Source of the DNA: CAWAQA01 sp963784065
GTDB taxonomy: Bacteria; Acidobacteriota; Vicinamibacteria; Vicinamibacterales; UBA2999
Assembly (NCBI GenBank): GCA_963784065.1
Contig: CAWAQA010000002.1
Span: 372,001-436,000, forward strand
Reading direction: 5' to 3'
Length of the DNA: 64,000 bases
A program made the translations under genes and the position numbers. How positions within the stretch are numbered: the stretch's first letter is position 1; every line of letters begins with the position of its first letter. Shown here piece after piece: positions 46,045 to 55,600 of the stretch. Under the pieces are notes generated by a model. The model was not told the DNA's origin, made no database searches, and saw nothing but the letters and a program-made list of their open reading frames with translations.

Positions 46045-46131
46045 TGGTGCGGAAGCGGGGACTCGAACCCCGATGGCCTTGCGGCCACTAGCTCCTGAGG
46101 CTAGCGCGTCTGCCAATTCCGCCACTTCCGC
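46045..46131 (-). tRNA. tRNA-Leu(CAG), intact, with encoded CCA
   Basis: Acceptor stem GCGGAAG/CTTCCGC, anticodon arm CTAGC-CTCAGGA-GCTAG (anticodon CAG), variable arm TGGCCGCAAGGCCA, T arm CGGGG-TTCGAGT-CCCCG, then A and CCA. The 3' 57 bases (46045-46101) are the right attachment copy supplied by the element; the 5' 30 bases are chromosomal. Confidence 0.95.
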
Positions 46132-46202
46132 AGTGAAGAAGCTCGTCGAGGCAGGAACATCAAAGTATAACCTATAGGCGTCCGCTCGATACCTCCAAGC
46201 CC

Positions 46203-47573
46203 ATGCCCAAGCTTACGGTAGCAGCCACTGCACTGCTGACCCTGGCCGCGTTCCTGGCGGTTCTCGATTTCTACGACGTCGCGGCGATGGCGCCGGCGGT
46301 GCTCATGGCCTCGCGCTGGCTGGCGATCGCGGCGCTGGTCGCGTACGCGTGGACGCGCCGCTCGCTGACCACGTGGATTCTCGTCGCGATGGTGATCGGT
46401 GCCGCGATCGGACACGACTTCCCGGCGGTGGCGACCGACCTCCGCGTGCTCAGCCTGATCTTCCTGCGGCTGATCAGGACCGTCGTCGCTCCGCTGCTGT
46501 TCGCCACGCTCGTCGTCGGCATCGCCGGCCATTCCAACCTGCGACAGGTCGGCCGGATGGGGCTGAAGGCGCTGATCTATTTCGAGGTGGTCACGACGCT
46601 GGCGCTCCTGATCGGGTGGGCGGCCATCTCCATCACGCGCGCCGGCGACGGGATCAACCTGCCGCCGCCGCCCGAGGCCGTCCAGCTGCAGCAGCCCGCC
46701 GAGCGGACGTGGCAGGACGTCGTCCTCGACATCTTCCCGGAGAACATCGGGCGCGCGGTGGTGGACGCCGAGATTCTGCAGGTCGTGGTCTTCAGCGTCC
46801 TGTTCGGCATCGGCCTCGCGATGGTGCCGATCGAGAAGCGCCGGCCGATGCTCGCCTTCGCGGAAAGCCTCGCCGAGACGATGTTCAAGTTCACCAACAT
46901 CGTCATGTACTTCGCGCCGATCGGCGTCGGCGCCGCGATCGCCTACACCGTGGGCAACCTCGGGCTCGGCATCCTGGTCAACCTGTTCAAGCTGCTGGCG
47001 ACGTTCTACGTCGCGGTCGTGATCTTCATCGTCGCCGTGCTGCTGCCCGTGGCGCTCATGGCGCGCGTGCCGCTGCGCCGGTTCCTCCAGGCGGTGGCCG
47101 AGCCGGTGTCGATCGCGTTTGCGACGACGAGCTCGGAGGCGGCGCTGCCGCGCGCGATGGAAGCGATGGAGAAGCTGGGCGTGCCGCGGCAGATCGTCGC
47201 GTTCGTGATGCCGACCGGTTACAGCTTCAATCTCGACGGCAGCACGCTCTACCTGTCGCTGGCGGCGCTCTTCGTGACGCAGGCGGCGGGCATCGAGCTG
47301 TCGCTGAGCCAGCAGTTCGTTCTGCTGCTCACCCTGATGCTGACGAGCAAAGGCGTGGCGGGCGTCCCGCGCGGCGCGCTCGTCATCCTGTTCGGCACGC
47401 TGTCGTCCTTCGGGCTGCCCGTCGAGCCGGTGTTCGTCATCCTCGGCATCGACGCGCTGATGGACATGGTCCGCACGTCGCTCAACGTGCTGGGCAACTG
47501 CCTGGCCACAGTCGTCGTCGCTCGATGGGAAGGCGAGTTCGAGCCATCTCCGGATCCGCAATCAGCAATCTGA
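46203..47573 (+). CDS. dicarboxylate/amino acid:cation symporter (DAACS family)
   Basis: 456 residues, unbroken, eight transmembrane helices. The re-entrant loop signature ATTSSEAALPRAM and the binding motif MPTGYSFNLDGSTLY are typical of GltP/DctA proteins, as is DMVRTSLNVLGN near the end. It couples uptake of glutamate, aspartate or C4-dicarboxylates to Na+ or protons. The substrate-selecting Arg of glutamate carriers is present in the last motif. The final residues come from an intergenic repeat (47550-47610). Confidence 0.9.
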   Translation: MPKLTVAATALLTLAAFLAVLDFYDVAAMAPAVLMASRWLAIAALVAYAWTRRSLTTWILVAMVIGAAIGHDFPAVATDLRVLSLIFLRLIRTVVAPLLFATLVVGIAGHSNLRQVGRMGLKALIYFEVVTTLALLIGWAAISITRAGDGINLPPPPEAVQLQQPAERTWQDVVLDIFPENIGRAVVDAEILQVVVFSVLFGIGLAMVPIEKRRPMLAFAESLAETMFKFTNIVMYFAPIGVGAAIAYTVGNLGLGILVNLFKLLATFYVAVVIFIVAVLLPVALMARVPLRRFLQAVAEPVSIAFATTSSEAALPRAMEAMEKLGVPRQIVAFVMPTGYSFNLDGSTLYLSLAALFVTQAAGIELSLSQQFVLLLTLMLTSKGVAGVPRGALVILFGTLSSFGLPVEPVFVILGIDALMDMVRTSLNVLGNCLATVVVARWEGEFEPSPDPQSAI

Positions 47574-47625
47574 GCATGGAATCTCGAGACTGCGGATTGC
47601 AGACTGAAGATGACTGATTGAAGAG

Positions 47626-48228
47626 TTATTCCTGCCGCCGCGCCATCCACACCTGCTTGCACTCGGGGCAGGCATACCACGAGCGGCGGTGGCTGGTGTG
47701 CTCGAAGCTCGTGACGCCCGCGTGATCGCAGTGCGGGCAGTGTGTGCTCGGCCACTCGCGGTTGGTGCGTGCGGCAAGCAGGTTCGCGCGCTCATGCAGG
47801 TGCGCCGACTTGGCGTACTGCCGCTGGGCGCGCATGCGGAGCTCGATCGAGCGCGCACGAAGCAGGCGACCGATGCGCGCGTAGAGAAGATTCGGCGCGA
47901 ACGGCTTGAGCAGCACCCCGTCGCAGCCTGCGGCCAGGGCCTCGGGTACCCGTTCGGCGGTCGACGTGGTGACCAGCACGGTGGAGGGCGTCGCCAGCGT
48001 CTTGGCGCGCCGGCAGACTTCTTCCGCTGGCCCGTCGCTCAGATCGAGCTCCATCACGACCAGTTCCGGCGTGCTGCGGCTGAGCGCGTGGAGCGCCGCG
48101 CTCGCGGTGAACGCGAGCGTGAGGCGGTACTGATCGCGCAACATCGGATACTTCTCGGCAACCGGATCCGAATCCACGAAGAGCACTTCGGGAAGCGCGA
48201 TCGGTGTAGAGGGAACGGCAGACAGCAT
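47626..48228 (-). CDS. response regulator receiver protein with zinc-ribbon tail
   Basis: 200 residues. GAGAGG precedes the ATG. The receiver shows VLFVDSDPVAEKY (acidic pair), LVVMELDLSDGP (phosphoacceptor strand), VLVTTSTAERV and GVLLKPFAP (Lys). A basic coiled coil follows, then CPHCDHAG and WYACPECKQVWMARR. The tail matches that of the protein at 49176-49592. No output domain, so it may act by protein contact. The kinase is not evident. Confidence 0.75.
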   Translation of the reverse strand: MLSAVPSTPIALPEVLFVDSDPVAEKYPMLRDQYRLTLAFTASAALHALSRSTPELVVMELDLSDGPAEEVCRRAKTLATPSTVLVTTSTAERVPEALAAGCDGVLLKPFAPNLLYARIGRLLRARSIELRMRAQRQYAKSAHLHERANLLAARTNREWPSTHCPHCDHAGVTSFEHTSHRRSWYACPECKQVWMARRQE

Positions 48229-48286
48229 GGGTGTGGTCCTCTCGCCCGCGTGCGTGTCCGGTCGGGTATGTGCGGCAGTATAGCCT

Positions 48287-49179
48287 CTAAGTCGCGAACC
48301 GCTTTTCAGAGTCAGGTGGCGCTCCAAGGAAATCCGATCGCGACATCGTGCTAAGTCCTTCGAGTCGCACTGATGCTCCTGCTGTCCGATTGACAACCGC
48401 CTGGCCTCGGGCCAATAGATGAGCCATTGCGGCGCGCCACGTCGCAACGTCCGCATCACGCGCAGTAGCGCCTCCATGCGCCGTTCCGCTCGCCGGCTCC
48501 ACGCTAAATCCGTACTGCTCGCGCAGGTCGCCGGCAGAAGGCCGATCGTGATCAGCCGATTCACCTGCGCCGCGGGCCAGACGGCGCGTGCGCCCGCCGG
48601 CGCAAGAACGGCATCGGCGAGTTCGCGCGCCTGGGCGCCGACCGCAATCGTGCCGGAGGCGAGCATCGTATCGACGTAGCGGCGAAGCGCCGCCGACGTG
48701 CGCGGCACGTCACCCTCGCGCGCGCCGAGCGCAATAGCCGTTGCCGCCGCCTCCTCGCAGTACGCGTCACGTTCCGCCGTGGAGAGCGGCGACACGACGC
48801 GGTCGTACACCAGCAGCACGGAATCAAGCAGCGTGGCGTGCACCCACAGCAGCAGCGCGGGATCCTCGGCTGAGTACGCGGTCCCGCGCGCGAAGGAACC
48901 GACCGTGTGCGGCAGGCGGCCGTTGACGCGCCGGTGGATCGCGCGGATGGTCTCGAGCGTCTGCTCGCGCGCCGGCGCGTCGCCGAAGGTCAGCGACAGC
49001 ATGGCGCGGACGGTGTGATGGAGACGCATCGCCGCGGCCAGCGCTCCACCTCTGAACGTGCTGTGCTCGGCGACGCCGGCGGCGATCAGCGGATGCGCCA
49101 GTTGCAGCAGGATCGCGCGCGCCCACGCGAGCAGCATCAGCCGCTCGGCATTGACGCGCCATGAGACGCCGCGCGTCAT
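48287..49179 (-). CDS. DUF2236 / oxygenase MpaB family protein
   Basis: About 297 residues. LLAWARAILLQLAHPLIAAGV, HSTFRGG, MLSLTFGDAP and HRRVNGRLP are the family's conserved first half; WPAAQVNRLITIGLLP and LIYWPEARR its end. MpaB-type proteins are heme oxygenases (latex-clearing and mycophenolate pathways). The in-frame reading runs on into the response regulator, so an indel near the end probably hides the stop. The start overlaps the stop of the gene before (ATGA). Confidence 0.7.
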
Positions 49180-49592
49180 CGCATGGTCGAGGCGGGGCTG
49201 TGGATCGGAACGATCCGAACGGCTGGCTGCTCGAGGCGACGGGCGATCCAGACCTTGCTGCACTCCAGGCATGCATACCACGATCGGCGGATCGCGTGGC
49301 GGCCGGGAAGTCTGCTACCTGCTCCGGGCGGGTGTGTTCGTCGCGGTCCGTGGCCAGCCGTCGCTGCCGCTCCTGGTGCCGGCGCCGTGCTTGCCGCCGC
49401 AGCCGCTGGTAATGCTGCTCGAGCTCGATGAGCGTGTTGCGGAGCCGGGTCCGGTGCGCGCTCCGCTCCGCGGACGGTACAGCCATGTCGCCGCAAACGC
49501 TCGTGCTCTGCCGTCAGCGCTTCGGTCGCGCGCTTCAGCGCGGCGTGCTCGGTCCGCAGACCCGAACTGTCCGGCGCCTTGTTATCCGGCAT
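49176..49592 (-). CDS. coiled-coil protein with SWYACxEC tail, frameshifted
   Basis: About 138 residues: LRTEHAALKRATEALTAEH (coiled coil), then in the next frame LRNTLIELEQHYQRLRRQA, and finally RSWYACLECSKVWIARR in the first. The tail is nearly that of the nearby response regulator, so the two share a module. It is coupled to the DUF2236 gene. Function unknown. Confidence 0.5.
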   Translation of the reverse strand: MPDNKAPDSSGLRTEHAALKRATEALTAEHERLRRHGCTVRGAERAPDPAPQHAHRARAALPAAAAASTAPAPGAAATAGHGPRRTHPPGAGSRLPGRHAIRRSWYACLECSKVWIARRLEQPAVRIVPIHSPASTMR

Positions 49593-49610
49593 GGCCATCC
49601 CGGCCTGCGA

Positions 49611-51495
49611 TCAATGCACGGCGAGATTCAGTTCCTGCATGAGCACGATGATCCCGAGGCCGTTTTCGGCTTCGCCGACATTCGCCAGCGAAACGTGGAG
49701 GGCAATCGGCCGCCCGCGCCGGTTGGTCGCGTCGAGTTTGAGCTCGGCCGTGCGATCCGGAGACTGCATGAGGGACAGAATGGGCTGGCGGAGCTGCTCG
49801 ACAGGCAACCCGATGTCGAGCCCGAAGAAATGCTTCCCTCTCACCTCGTCATCGCGCAGGCCCCACAGATCGGCGGCCACGTCGTTCCACAACTCGACGT
49901 GCAGATTCTCGTTCATGACGACGACGCCAAGCGGCACACTCTTCAGAATGCCGCTCAGGAACACCATGCTGCGCCCGAGGTCCATTCCGCGCTGGCGCAG
50001 TTCCTGATTCACCGTTTCGAGCTCTTCGTTGGTGGACTGGAGCTCCTCGTTCATCGTCTCCAGCTCTTCGTTGGTGGACTGCAGCTCCTCGTTGGTCGTC
50101 TCGAGCTCCTCGACCGTTGATTGCAGTTCCTCGTTGGTCGTTTCGAGCTCCTCGTTCGTGGACTGCAGCTCCTCGTAAGCCGTCTCCAGCTCCTGCCGCG
50201 ACCGCTGCAGCTCGTCCTGCAGCTCGTGCTGCCGCGTGATGTCGGAGAAGATGATCTTGCTGCCGAGCGATGTCTCCGCCGCATCGAAAATCGGTGTCAC
50301 CTGGATGTTGAAGAAGCGGGACTCCCCGGTGCGCAGCGGCCAGGCGATATCGCGCAACTGCACCACCTGCCGCCGCGCGTGTGCATCGTCGATGCACGAC
50401 CGCAGCTCTGCGGGACGGTAGGAGACCTCCAGGTCCTGCAAGGGCCGGCCGATGTCGTGCGGGACGAGGCCGAAGAGGTCGCGCGCGCGTGCGTTCGCGA
50501 GCAGGAGATGGCTGCGCGCGTCCACGACGAGTTGTGCGGTCGGATCCTGATCGAAAGCGATTTCACGCAGGCGGTTCGCCTGCGTCGCGGGCACCGAGCG
50601 CTCGTCCCGCCCCGCCGGATGGCCGGCGAGCAGCCGCTCGTTCGCGATGTTCGCTGCGCACCTTGGTGAAGACGCGCTGCTTCAGGTCCATCGGCGCGAA
50701 CGCGCCCGCGAAGTTCAGCAGCATCTCCGCCCTGCCCAGCACGAGGTAGCCGCCATCGCGCAGCGCGAAGTGAAACCGGTTGACGATGCGCGACTGTGCT
50801 TCGTGGTTGAAATACATCAACGTGTTGCGGCACACGAGCAGATCCACGCGCGAGATGGGCGCATCGTCGAGCAGGTCGTGGCGGCCGAAGATGACCGAGC
50901 GGCGAAGGTCTTTCTTGAACACGGAGCGGCTGCCGTTGCGATCGAAGTACTTGGCGCGGAAGTTCTCCGGCAGGCCTTCCATCTCGCGGTCGGTGTACGC
51001 GGCGGCGCGCGCAATCGCCAGTTCCTCTTCGTCGACGTCGGTAGCGTAAATCTTCACCCGCTCGTGGAACTGATCCGGCCCGAGCACCTCGGCGAGCAGG
51101 ATCGCCACCGAGTAGCATTCCTCACCCGACGCGCAGCCGGCGCTCCAGACCCGTATCGGCTCGTGACTGTCCTTGTGCTGCAGCACGGCGGGGACGACCT
51201 CCGTCCGCAGGTACTCGAACGTCTCCGGATCGCGGAAAAAGCTGGTCACGTTGATGAGGATGGTGTTGAACAGCTCGCCGAACTCGTCCGGGTGCACTTC
51301 GAGATAGTCGAGATACTCCTCGTACGAGCCGACGTCGATCGACGCCATCCGCTTATCCACGCGGCGGACGAGCGTCGAGCGCTTGTAAGCGGTGAAATCG
51401 AATCCGCGGCTCACCTTCAGGTGTTCCAGCAGCTTCTCGAACTGCGGCGGGGTCTTTACTTCGTTCATGCCGGCCAGACGCGGATAGACTAGCAC
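49611..51495 (-). CDS. cheR: CheR methyltransferase with PAS domains and long coiled coil, one frameshift
   Basis: About 628 residues. Residues 1-280 are CheR: GFDFTAYKRSTLVRRV, FFRDPETFEYL, VWSAGCASGEECYS (SAM site) and LLVCRNTLMYF. After a one-base break near 50640 come a PAS domain (FDQDPTAQLVVDARSHL), a coiled coil of 14-residue repeats (EELQSTNEELETT) and a second PAS domain to the end. CheR methylates chemoreceptor glutamates; PAS-linked versions sense signals. GTG at 51495 with GAGGATCG upstream is preferred. Divergent to CheB. Confidence 0.85.
49990..50190 (-). repeat. tandem 42-bp repeat encoding the CheR coiled coil
   Basis: About four to five imperfect copies of a 42-bp unit, each with two halves of the form GAGCTCNTCGTTNGT on the plus strand, encode EELQSTNEELETT-like residues. 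Copy number could vary by slippage. Confidence 0.8.
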
Positions 51496-51524
51496 CGATC
51501 CTCGGAGGGGACTGCAGTCGGCAG

Positions 51525-52527
51525 ATGGCTAAATTCGACATCGTTGTGATTGGGGCATCGGCCGGTGGTGTCGGATTTCTGCAGCGCGTGGTCGAGCGGT
51601 TGCCCGCCAGCTTCGCCGCCGCCGTTTTCGTGGCCCTGCATCTGCCAGATGGGGTGCGCAGCAGGCTGCCGGCCATTCTCGATCGCGCCGGTCCGTTGCC
51701 GGCGCTGCACGCCGAGGACGGGGCGCCTATCAGGCCCGGCCACGTGTACGTGGCTCCACCGGGATTCCACCTCACGCTCGAGAAGGACCGCATGCGCGTC
51801 ACGCGCGGAGCGCGAGAGCACGGGCTCCGGCCGGCGATCGATCCGTTGTTCAGGAGCGCCGCCTTGTGGTTCGGCCCGCGCGCCATCGGCGTGGTGCTCA
51901 GCGGCCTGCTCGACGACGGAACTCTCGGGCTGCGGGAAATCAAACGCGCCGGCGGCGTCGCCGTCGTCCAGGATCCGGCGGAGACGCCGTGGCCGTCGAT
52001 GCCCGAGAGCGCGCTGGCCCACGTCGACGTCGACTACAAACTCCAGGCCTCGGACATCGGAGAACGGCTGGCCGCACTGGTCGCATCGAGCGCCGCGGCG
52101 GCGATTGCACCGGCTGTGGACAAGGACACGCTCGCGAAAGAAGTCAAGGAGCTGACGATGCACGAGGATCGAGCGCGATCATCCCGGCGACCCGTCGCCG
52201 TACTCGTGTCCCGGGTGCGGCGGCGTGCTGTGGGAGCTCCAGGATGGTGAGCTGCTCCGGTTCCGGTGCCGCGTCGGCCACGCCTATTCGAGCGAGACGC
52301 TGACGGCGGAGCAGGCGACCGCGGTGGAGCACGCGCTGTGGACGGCGCTTCGCGCGCTCGAGGAGCAGGCGGGAGTGCGGCGGCGTGTTGCCGACCGCAT
52401 GCGTCGCGTCGGGCATCTGACGTCGGCGCACAGATTCGACGAGCGTGTGCGCGCTCTGGAAGAGCAGGCGCAGAGAATCCGCGACCTGCTGATGCCCGGC
52501 GTCGGAGCGAGAGTGGCGGATCAGTAA
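51525..52527 (+). CDS. cheB: CheB protein-glutamate methylesterase with Cys-rich tail, one frameshift
   Basis: About 334 residues. The esterase domain begins IVVIGASAGGVGFLQ (catalytic Ser), has VALHLPDG (His) and GVVLSGLLDDGTLGL (Asp). There is no receiver domain. After a break near 52190 a zinc-ribbon part follows (YSCPGCGGVLWEL, RFRCRVGHAYSSE) and a helical end (VEHALWTALRALEEQA), a usual combination for CheB of this class. It removes methyl groups from chemoreceptors, opposing the divergent CheR. Confidence 0.87.
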
Positions 52528-52596
52528 GGCTGGTGAGGCGCACGGCGCGATTCGCGCCGTGATCGTTTGCACGCTGCGCCAGCTCGAACGCGATTC

Positions 52597-53082
52597 CTAC
52601 ATCCGCCGATCGGCCGCGGTGTGGTGGGCGACCGGGAGCCGCTTCTTGAATTCCCGCAGCTCGATGAGGTGATCGCGGAGGTGCTCGGCATGCACCGCGT
52701 GGCCTGCCCGGTCGCGCGGCGTGCGCCGAAGCCGCGCATGCTCGACCTGGAGTGCGGCGTGGGTGCGCTCCAGCGCCTGTTTGTCTTCTGCCAGCGTCGT
52801 CCTGCCGTCACGCATCGGATCGACGGACGCAGACAATGTGTACGCGGCAACCCGGACACCGCGAAGGGCGTTCCACTGCTCGCTCACGTTCGAGCGGAGG
52901 TCGTCGAGGTGGCGCTGGAGCTCGGCCAGGTGCTGCGTGAGCGCGCGCGCCGCGCCCGGCGCATCGCTCAGGACCGTCACATCGCGAACGAGGTGGCGGA
53001 CGCTGCGGGCGACGGCTTCGAGCTGTGCCTGAAGATCATCGCAGGCGGTCGTCAGCGCGGCGCGGCGATCGCCTTTGCTCAT
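52597..53082 (-). CDS. coiled-coil protein of unknown function
   Basis: 161 residues, helical throughout: ACDDLQAQLEAVARSVRH, ALTQHLAELQRHLDDLRSN, HAEHLRDHLIELREFK. Resembles the small coiled-coil proteins near CheB/CheR genes. It starts within the stop of the gene before (ATGA). Confidence 0.6.
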   Translation of the reverse strand: MSKGDRRAALTTACDDLQAQLEAVARSVRHLVRDVTVLSDAPGAARALTQHLAELQRHLDDLRSNVSEQWNALRGVRVAAYTLSASVDPMRDGRTTLAEDKQALERTHAALQVEHARLRRTPRDRAGHAVHAEHLRDHLIELREFKKRLPVAHHTAADRRM

Positions 53083-53312
53083 GGCCGGATTCTGCGGCGT
53101 TCGATCGGAGCTGAGCTCGCCGGCTCGAGCCTGAGCATCTCAGGGTCTCGTGACCGTGCAGCGCAGGCAGATTCGGCCGTGGCCAGCGCGCCGAGCGCGC
53201 CGGCCGAGCCGCCCACGACGACGACGGCGGTTGCCGCACACGTCTCGCGAACAGCCATCGGTGCATTATCAGTCGCACGCGCCTCCTTCGCCATCGCGAA
53301 GTGAGAGGACAC
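53079..53312 (-). CDS. short protein with CheB-like N-terminus, probable remnant
   Basis: 77 residues, or 59 from the ATG at 53258. TAVVVVGGSAGALGALA is the first strand and Ser loop of CheB methylesterases; the rest of the domain is missing and the tail is unrelated. Likely the remains of a second cheB, still coupled to the coiled-coil gene. Confidence 0.5.
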   Translation of the reverse strand: MSSHFAMAKEARATDNAPMAVRETCAATAVVVVGGSAGALGALATAESACAARSRDPEMLRLEPASSAPIERRRIRP

Positions 53313-53442
53313 GGACCTGTCGCACGACGGGGACAGCCGGATGGTCCTGCCTTTTCGCGCGGCTGAATCGCCAGTGAAATTGGCAAGCTCGTGCTGGCGT
53401 GATTATTGACGGAGAGACGTTACTTTCGCTCGAGGAGGTGGT

Positions 53443-54208
53443 ATGCGCTGGATACGCATGTGTTGGGCGGCGTTGGCTGGCCAGTCTGACGGTCCTGGTC
53501 ACTGCGCCGGACGCCGTCGCCCAAGGGCCGCCGCCGGCTTCGCCGCCCGACTTCTTCTTCGGCCGGCCTGGTGGCTCGATTGCGGTGCGGGGCGGGTGGG
53601 TCTTCGCGCGGTCCGGCAGCGATCTCTTCGACTTCGTCGAGGAGCAGTTGACGGTGGAGAAGAGCGACTTCAACACCGCCACGGTTGGTGGCGATGTCGG
53701 CATCGCGCTGTCCTCTCGCGCCGACGCGGTGATCGGGCTGGACTTCAGCCGCGCGTCGGTGGATTCGGAGTACCGCAATTTCGTGGACAACAATCGCCTG
53801 CCGATCGAGCAGACGACCTCGCTCAGGCAACTGAACCTGACCGGCAGCATCCGCTTCGCGCTCGCGCCGCGGGGCCGGGAGATCAGCCGGCTGGCGTGGG
53901 TGCCGAACAGCGTGGTTCCCTATGTGGGCGCCGGTGGCGGCACGCTCTGGTACCGGTTCCAGCAGTCTGGTGATTTCATCGACGTTTTCGATCAAAGCGT
54001 CTTCCCGGAGACGTTTACGGCCGAGGGGTGGACGCCCAGCGCTCACGTGCTGGCCGGCGTGGACGTAAGGGTGTATCGTCGCTTGTATCTGTCGTTGGAC
54101 GGCCGGTACATCTGGGCCGCAGGTGATCTGGGGCGCGACTTCGAGAACTTCGACCCTATCGATCTCGGCGGTTTCCGCTTCGGCGCCGGCGTGAACCTGT
54201 TGTTCTGA
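53443..54208 (+). CDS. outer-membrane beta-barrel protein, one frameshift
   Basis: About 254 residues. AGGAGGTGGT precedes the ATG. The signal peptide is split by a one-base break near 53478. Alternating strands follow (GSIAVRGGWVFARSG, VGGDVGIALSSRADAVI, VYRRLYLSLDGRYIW), ending FRFGAGVNLLF with the terminal Phe of barrel proteins. An OmpA/OmpW-like small porin fold is likely. Function unknown. Confidence 0.72.
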
Positions 54209-54224
54209 TCGCCGTTCTCCATAT

Positions 54225-54246
54225 GGCTTCCGGCCTCTAGCCGGAA
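54225..54246. repeat. palindromic repeat of the GGCTTCCGG type
   Basis: GGCTTCCGGC, CTCTA and GCCGGAAGG make a hairpin just before the ribosome site of the next gene. Same family as 5908-6020. Confidence 0.65.
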
Positions 54247-54259
54247 GGAGCTGATCATC

Positions 54260-55515
54260 ATGAAACCGTATATGGCCCTCGCTTTCCTGCTCGTTGCCGT
54301 GGCTACCCCCGCCCGCGCGCAGCAGGCCGACCCGCGCTGGGAACCCTGGCTCGGATGCTGGCGGATGCTGGACGACCGCATGCGGGACGGCAACCCGGCC
54401 GGTGCGGACGCGGTCGCTGAAGCCGGTCAGCGATTGCTTGGCAACAGGGAAGATGTCGCGGTGTGCGTGGCACCGGCGGCACAGTCGCAGGGCGTGACGC
54501 TGAGCACGCGCGTGTCAGGCGAACCGGCGTTCGAGCAGACCATCGTCGCCGATGCCATGGCGCACCCGACGAGCGAGGCCGGCTGCAGCGGTTCCCAGCG
54601 TGCCGAGTGGTCGCGCGATGGACAGAGGCTCTTTGCCGGCGCGGAACTGACGTGCGCGAACCAGCCGCCGCGAACGATCTCCGGCCTCTCCTTGATCGCC
54701 GCCGATGGCGCGTGGGTGGACGTGCAGGCGCTCGAGATTGGCGGCCGCGCCAGTGTGCGGGTTCGTCGTTATGTGCGCCGTGCGGCCGATCGGGCCACGC
54801 GCGCCGCACGGATGCCGAACAGCGGCGGGTTGACGATCGACGCCGTCAAGGAAGCGAGCACCAAGGTCGCGCCTGCCGCGCTCGAAGCCGCCCTGATCGA
54901 GACGGGCGCCCGGTTCAACCTGAATCGCACCACGCTCGTGGATCTGGACAATGCGAACGTGCCCGATACGGTAATCGATCTGATGGTCGCGCTGTCGTAC
55001 CCGGACAAGTTCCAGGTGGAGCGCCGCGCCGAGACGAGCGCCGGCATCGTTTTCGTCGCCCTTCGGCGCCGATGCCGGATTGGGCAGCTACATGGGCTTC
55101 GGTTACCCGTACTACTCGTGGGACCCGAACTACTACGGAAACTACGGCTACTACTACTCGCCGTTCGGCTACGCGTATTCCGGTCTCTACGGATTGCCCT
55201 ACTACTATCCCGGCTCGGTCATCGTGGGTGGGGGTACCGACACGCCATCGCAAACCGACACGGGCGAAGGGCGCGTCGTCAACGGACTGGGATATACGCG
55301 GATTCGCCCCCGCGAAGCGGTCGGCACCGAGACCAGTGGGGGAGACGCGAGCGGAGTCCTCGTCATCGAGGGGCGGCCGCAGCACGGTGAGTTCGGGGGG
55401 CTACTCGCAGTCGGGCGGTTCGTCCGATTCTGGCGGCGGCTCGTCATCGGGCGGCGGCTCGTCCTCCTCGGGTTCGGGCGGTTCCGGCGGCGGCCGCACG
55501 GCTCAGCCGCGGTAG
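54260..55515 (+). CDS. secreted protein with Tyr-rich and Ser/Gly-rich C-terminal regions, frameshifted
   Basis: About 418 residues. GGAAGGAG precedes the ATG. A signal peptide is followed by a globular part (residues 25-250: EPWLGCWRMLDDR, TIDAVKEASTKVAP). After a break near 55065 a Tyr-rich stretch occurs (PNYYGNYGYYYSPFGYAYS), and after another near 55400 a Ser/Gly tail. Exported, perhaps surface or matrix associated. No family recognised for the globular part. Confidence 0.6.
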
Positions 55516-55600
55516 CGTCGTGGCGAGGCGGGCTGTCGAGCGCCCGCCCCGCACGAAACCTGACCTGGTCGTCGGTCGGTACCCGGCCTTTCCTCGAGTT

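Larger units (their letters stand above)
16617..46131. mobile_element. integrative element in tRNA-Leu(CAG), about 29.4 kb, satellite-like
   Basis: It is bounded by a 57-bp direct repeat, with the intact tRNA and a tyrosine integrase at the right end. Replication/excision genes (integrase, excisionase-like HTH, primase-helicase, HTH regulators) are packed at the right. A terminase-small-subunit-like gene and an HGGxSTG gene lie at the left. I find no capsid, portal, tail or conjugation gene. Cargo and relics fill the middle: attC cassette, IS3 element, HEPN gene, TonB receptor, resolvase, metallo-beta-lactamase-fold protein. The nested tRNA-end relics suggest that older insertions lie inside. 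Confidence 0.85.

Noticed and set aside
45874..46125. Open frame MAELADALASGASGRK on the minus strand
   Set aside because: Same artefact over the intact tRNA-Leu(CAG).
46101..47561. 486-codon open frame antisense to the symporter
   Set aside because: Composition is that of a GC-codon shadow; the sense gene is intact and recognisable.
47550..47625. Intergenic repeat after the symporter as a separate mobile element
   Set aside because: Only short GCAATC/GATTGC units; it fits the dispersed terminator-like hairpins and has no ends or coding capacity.
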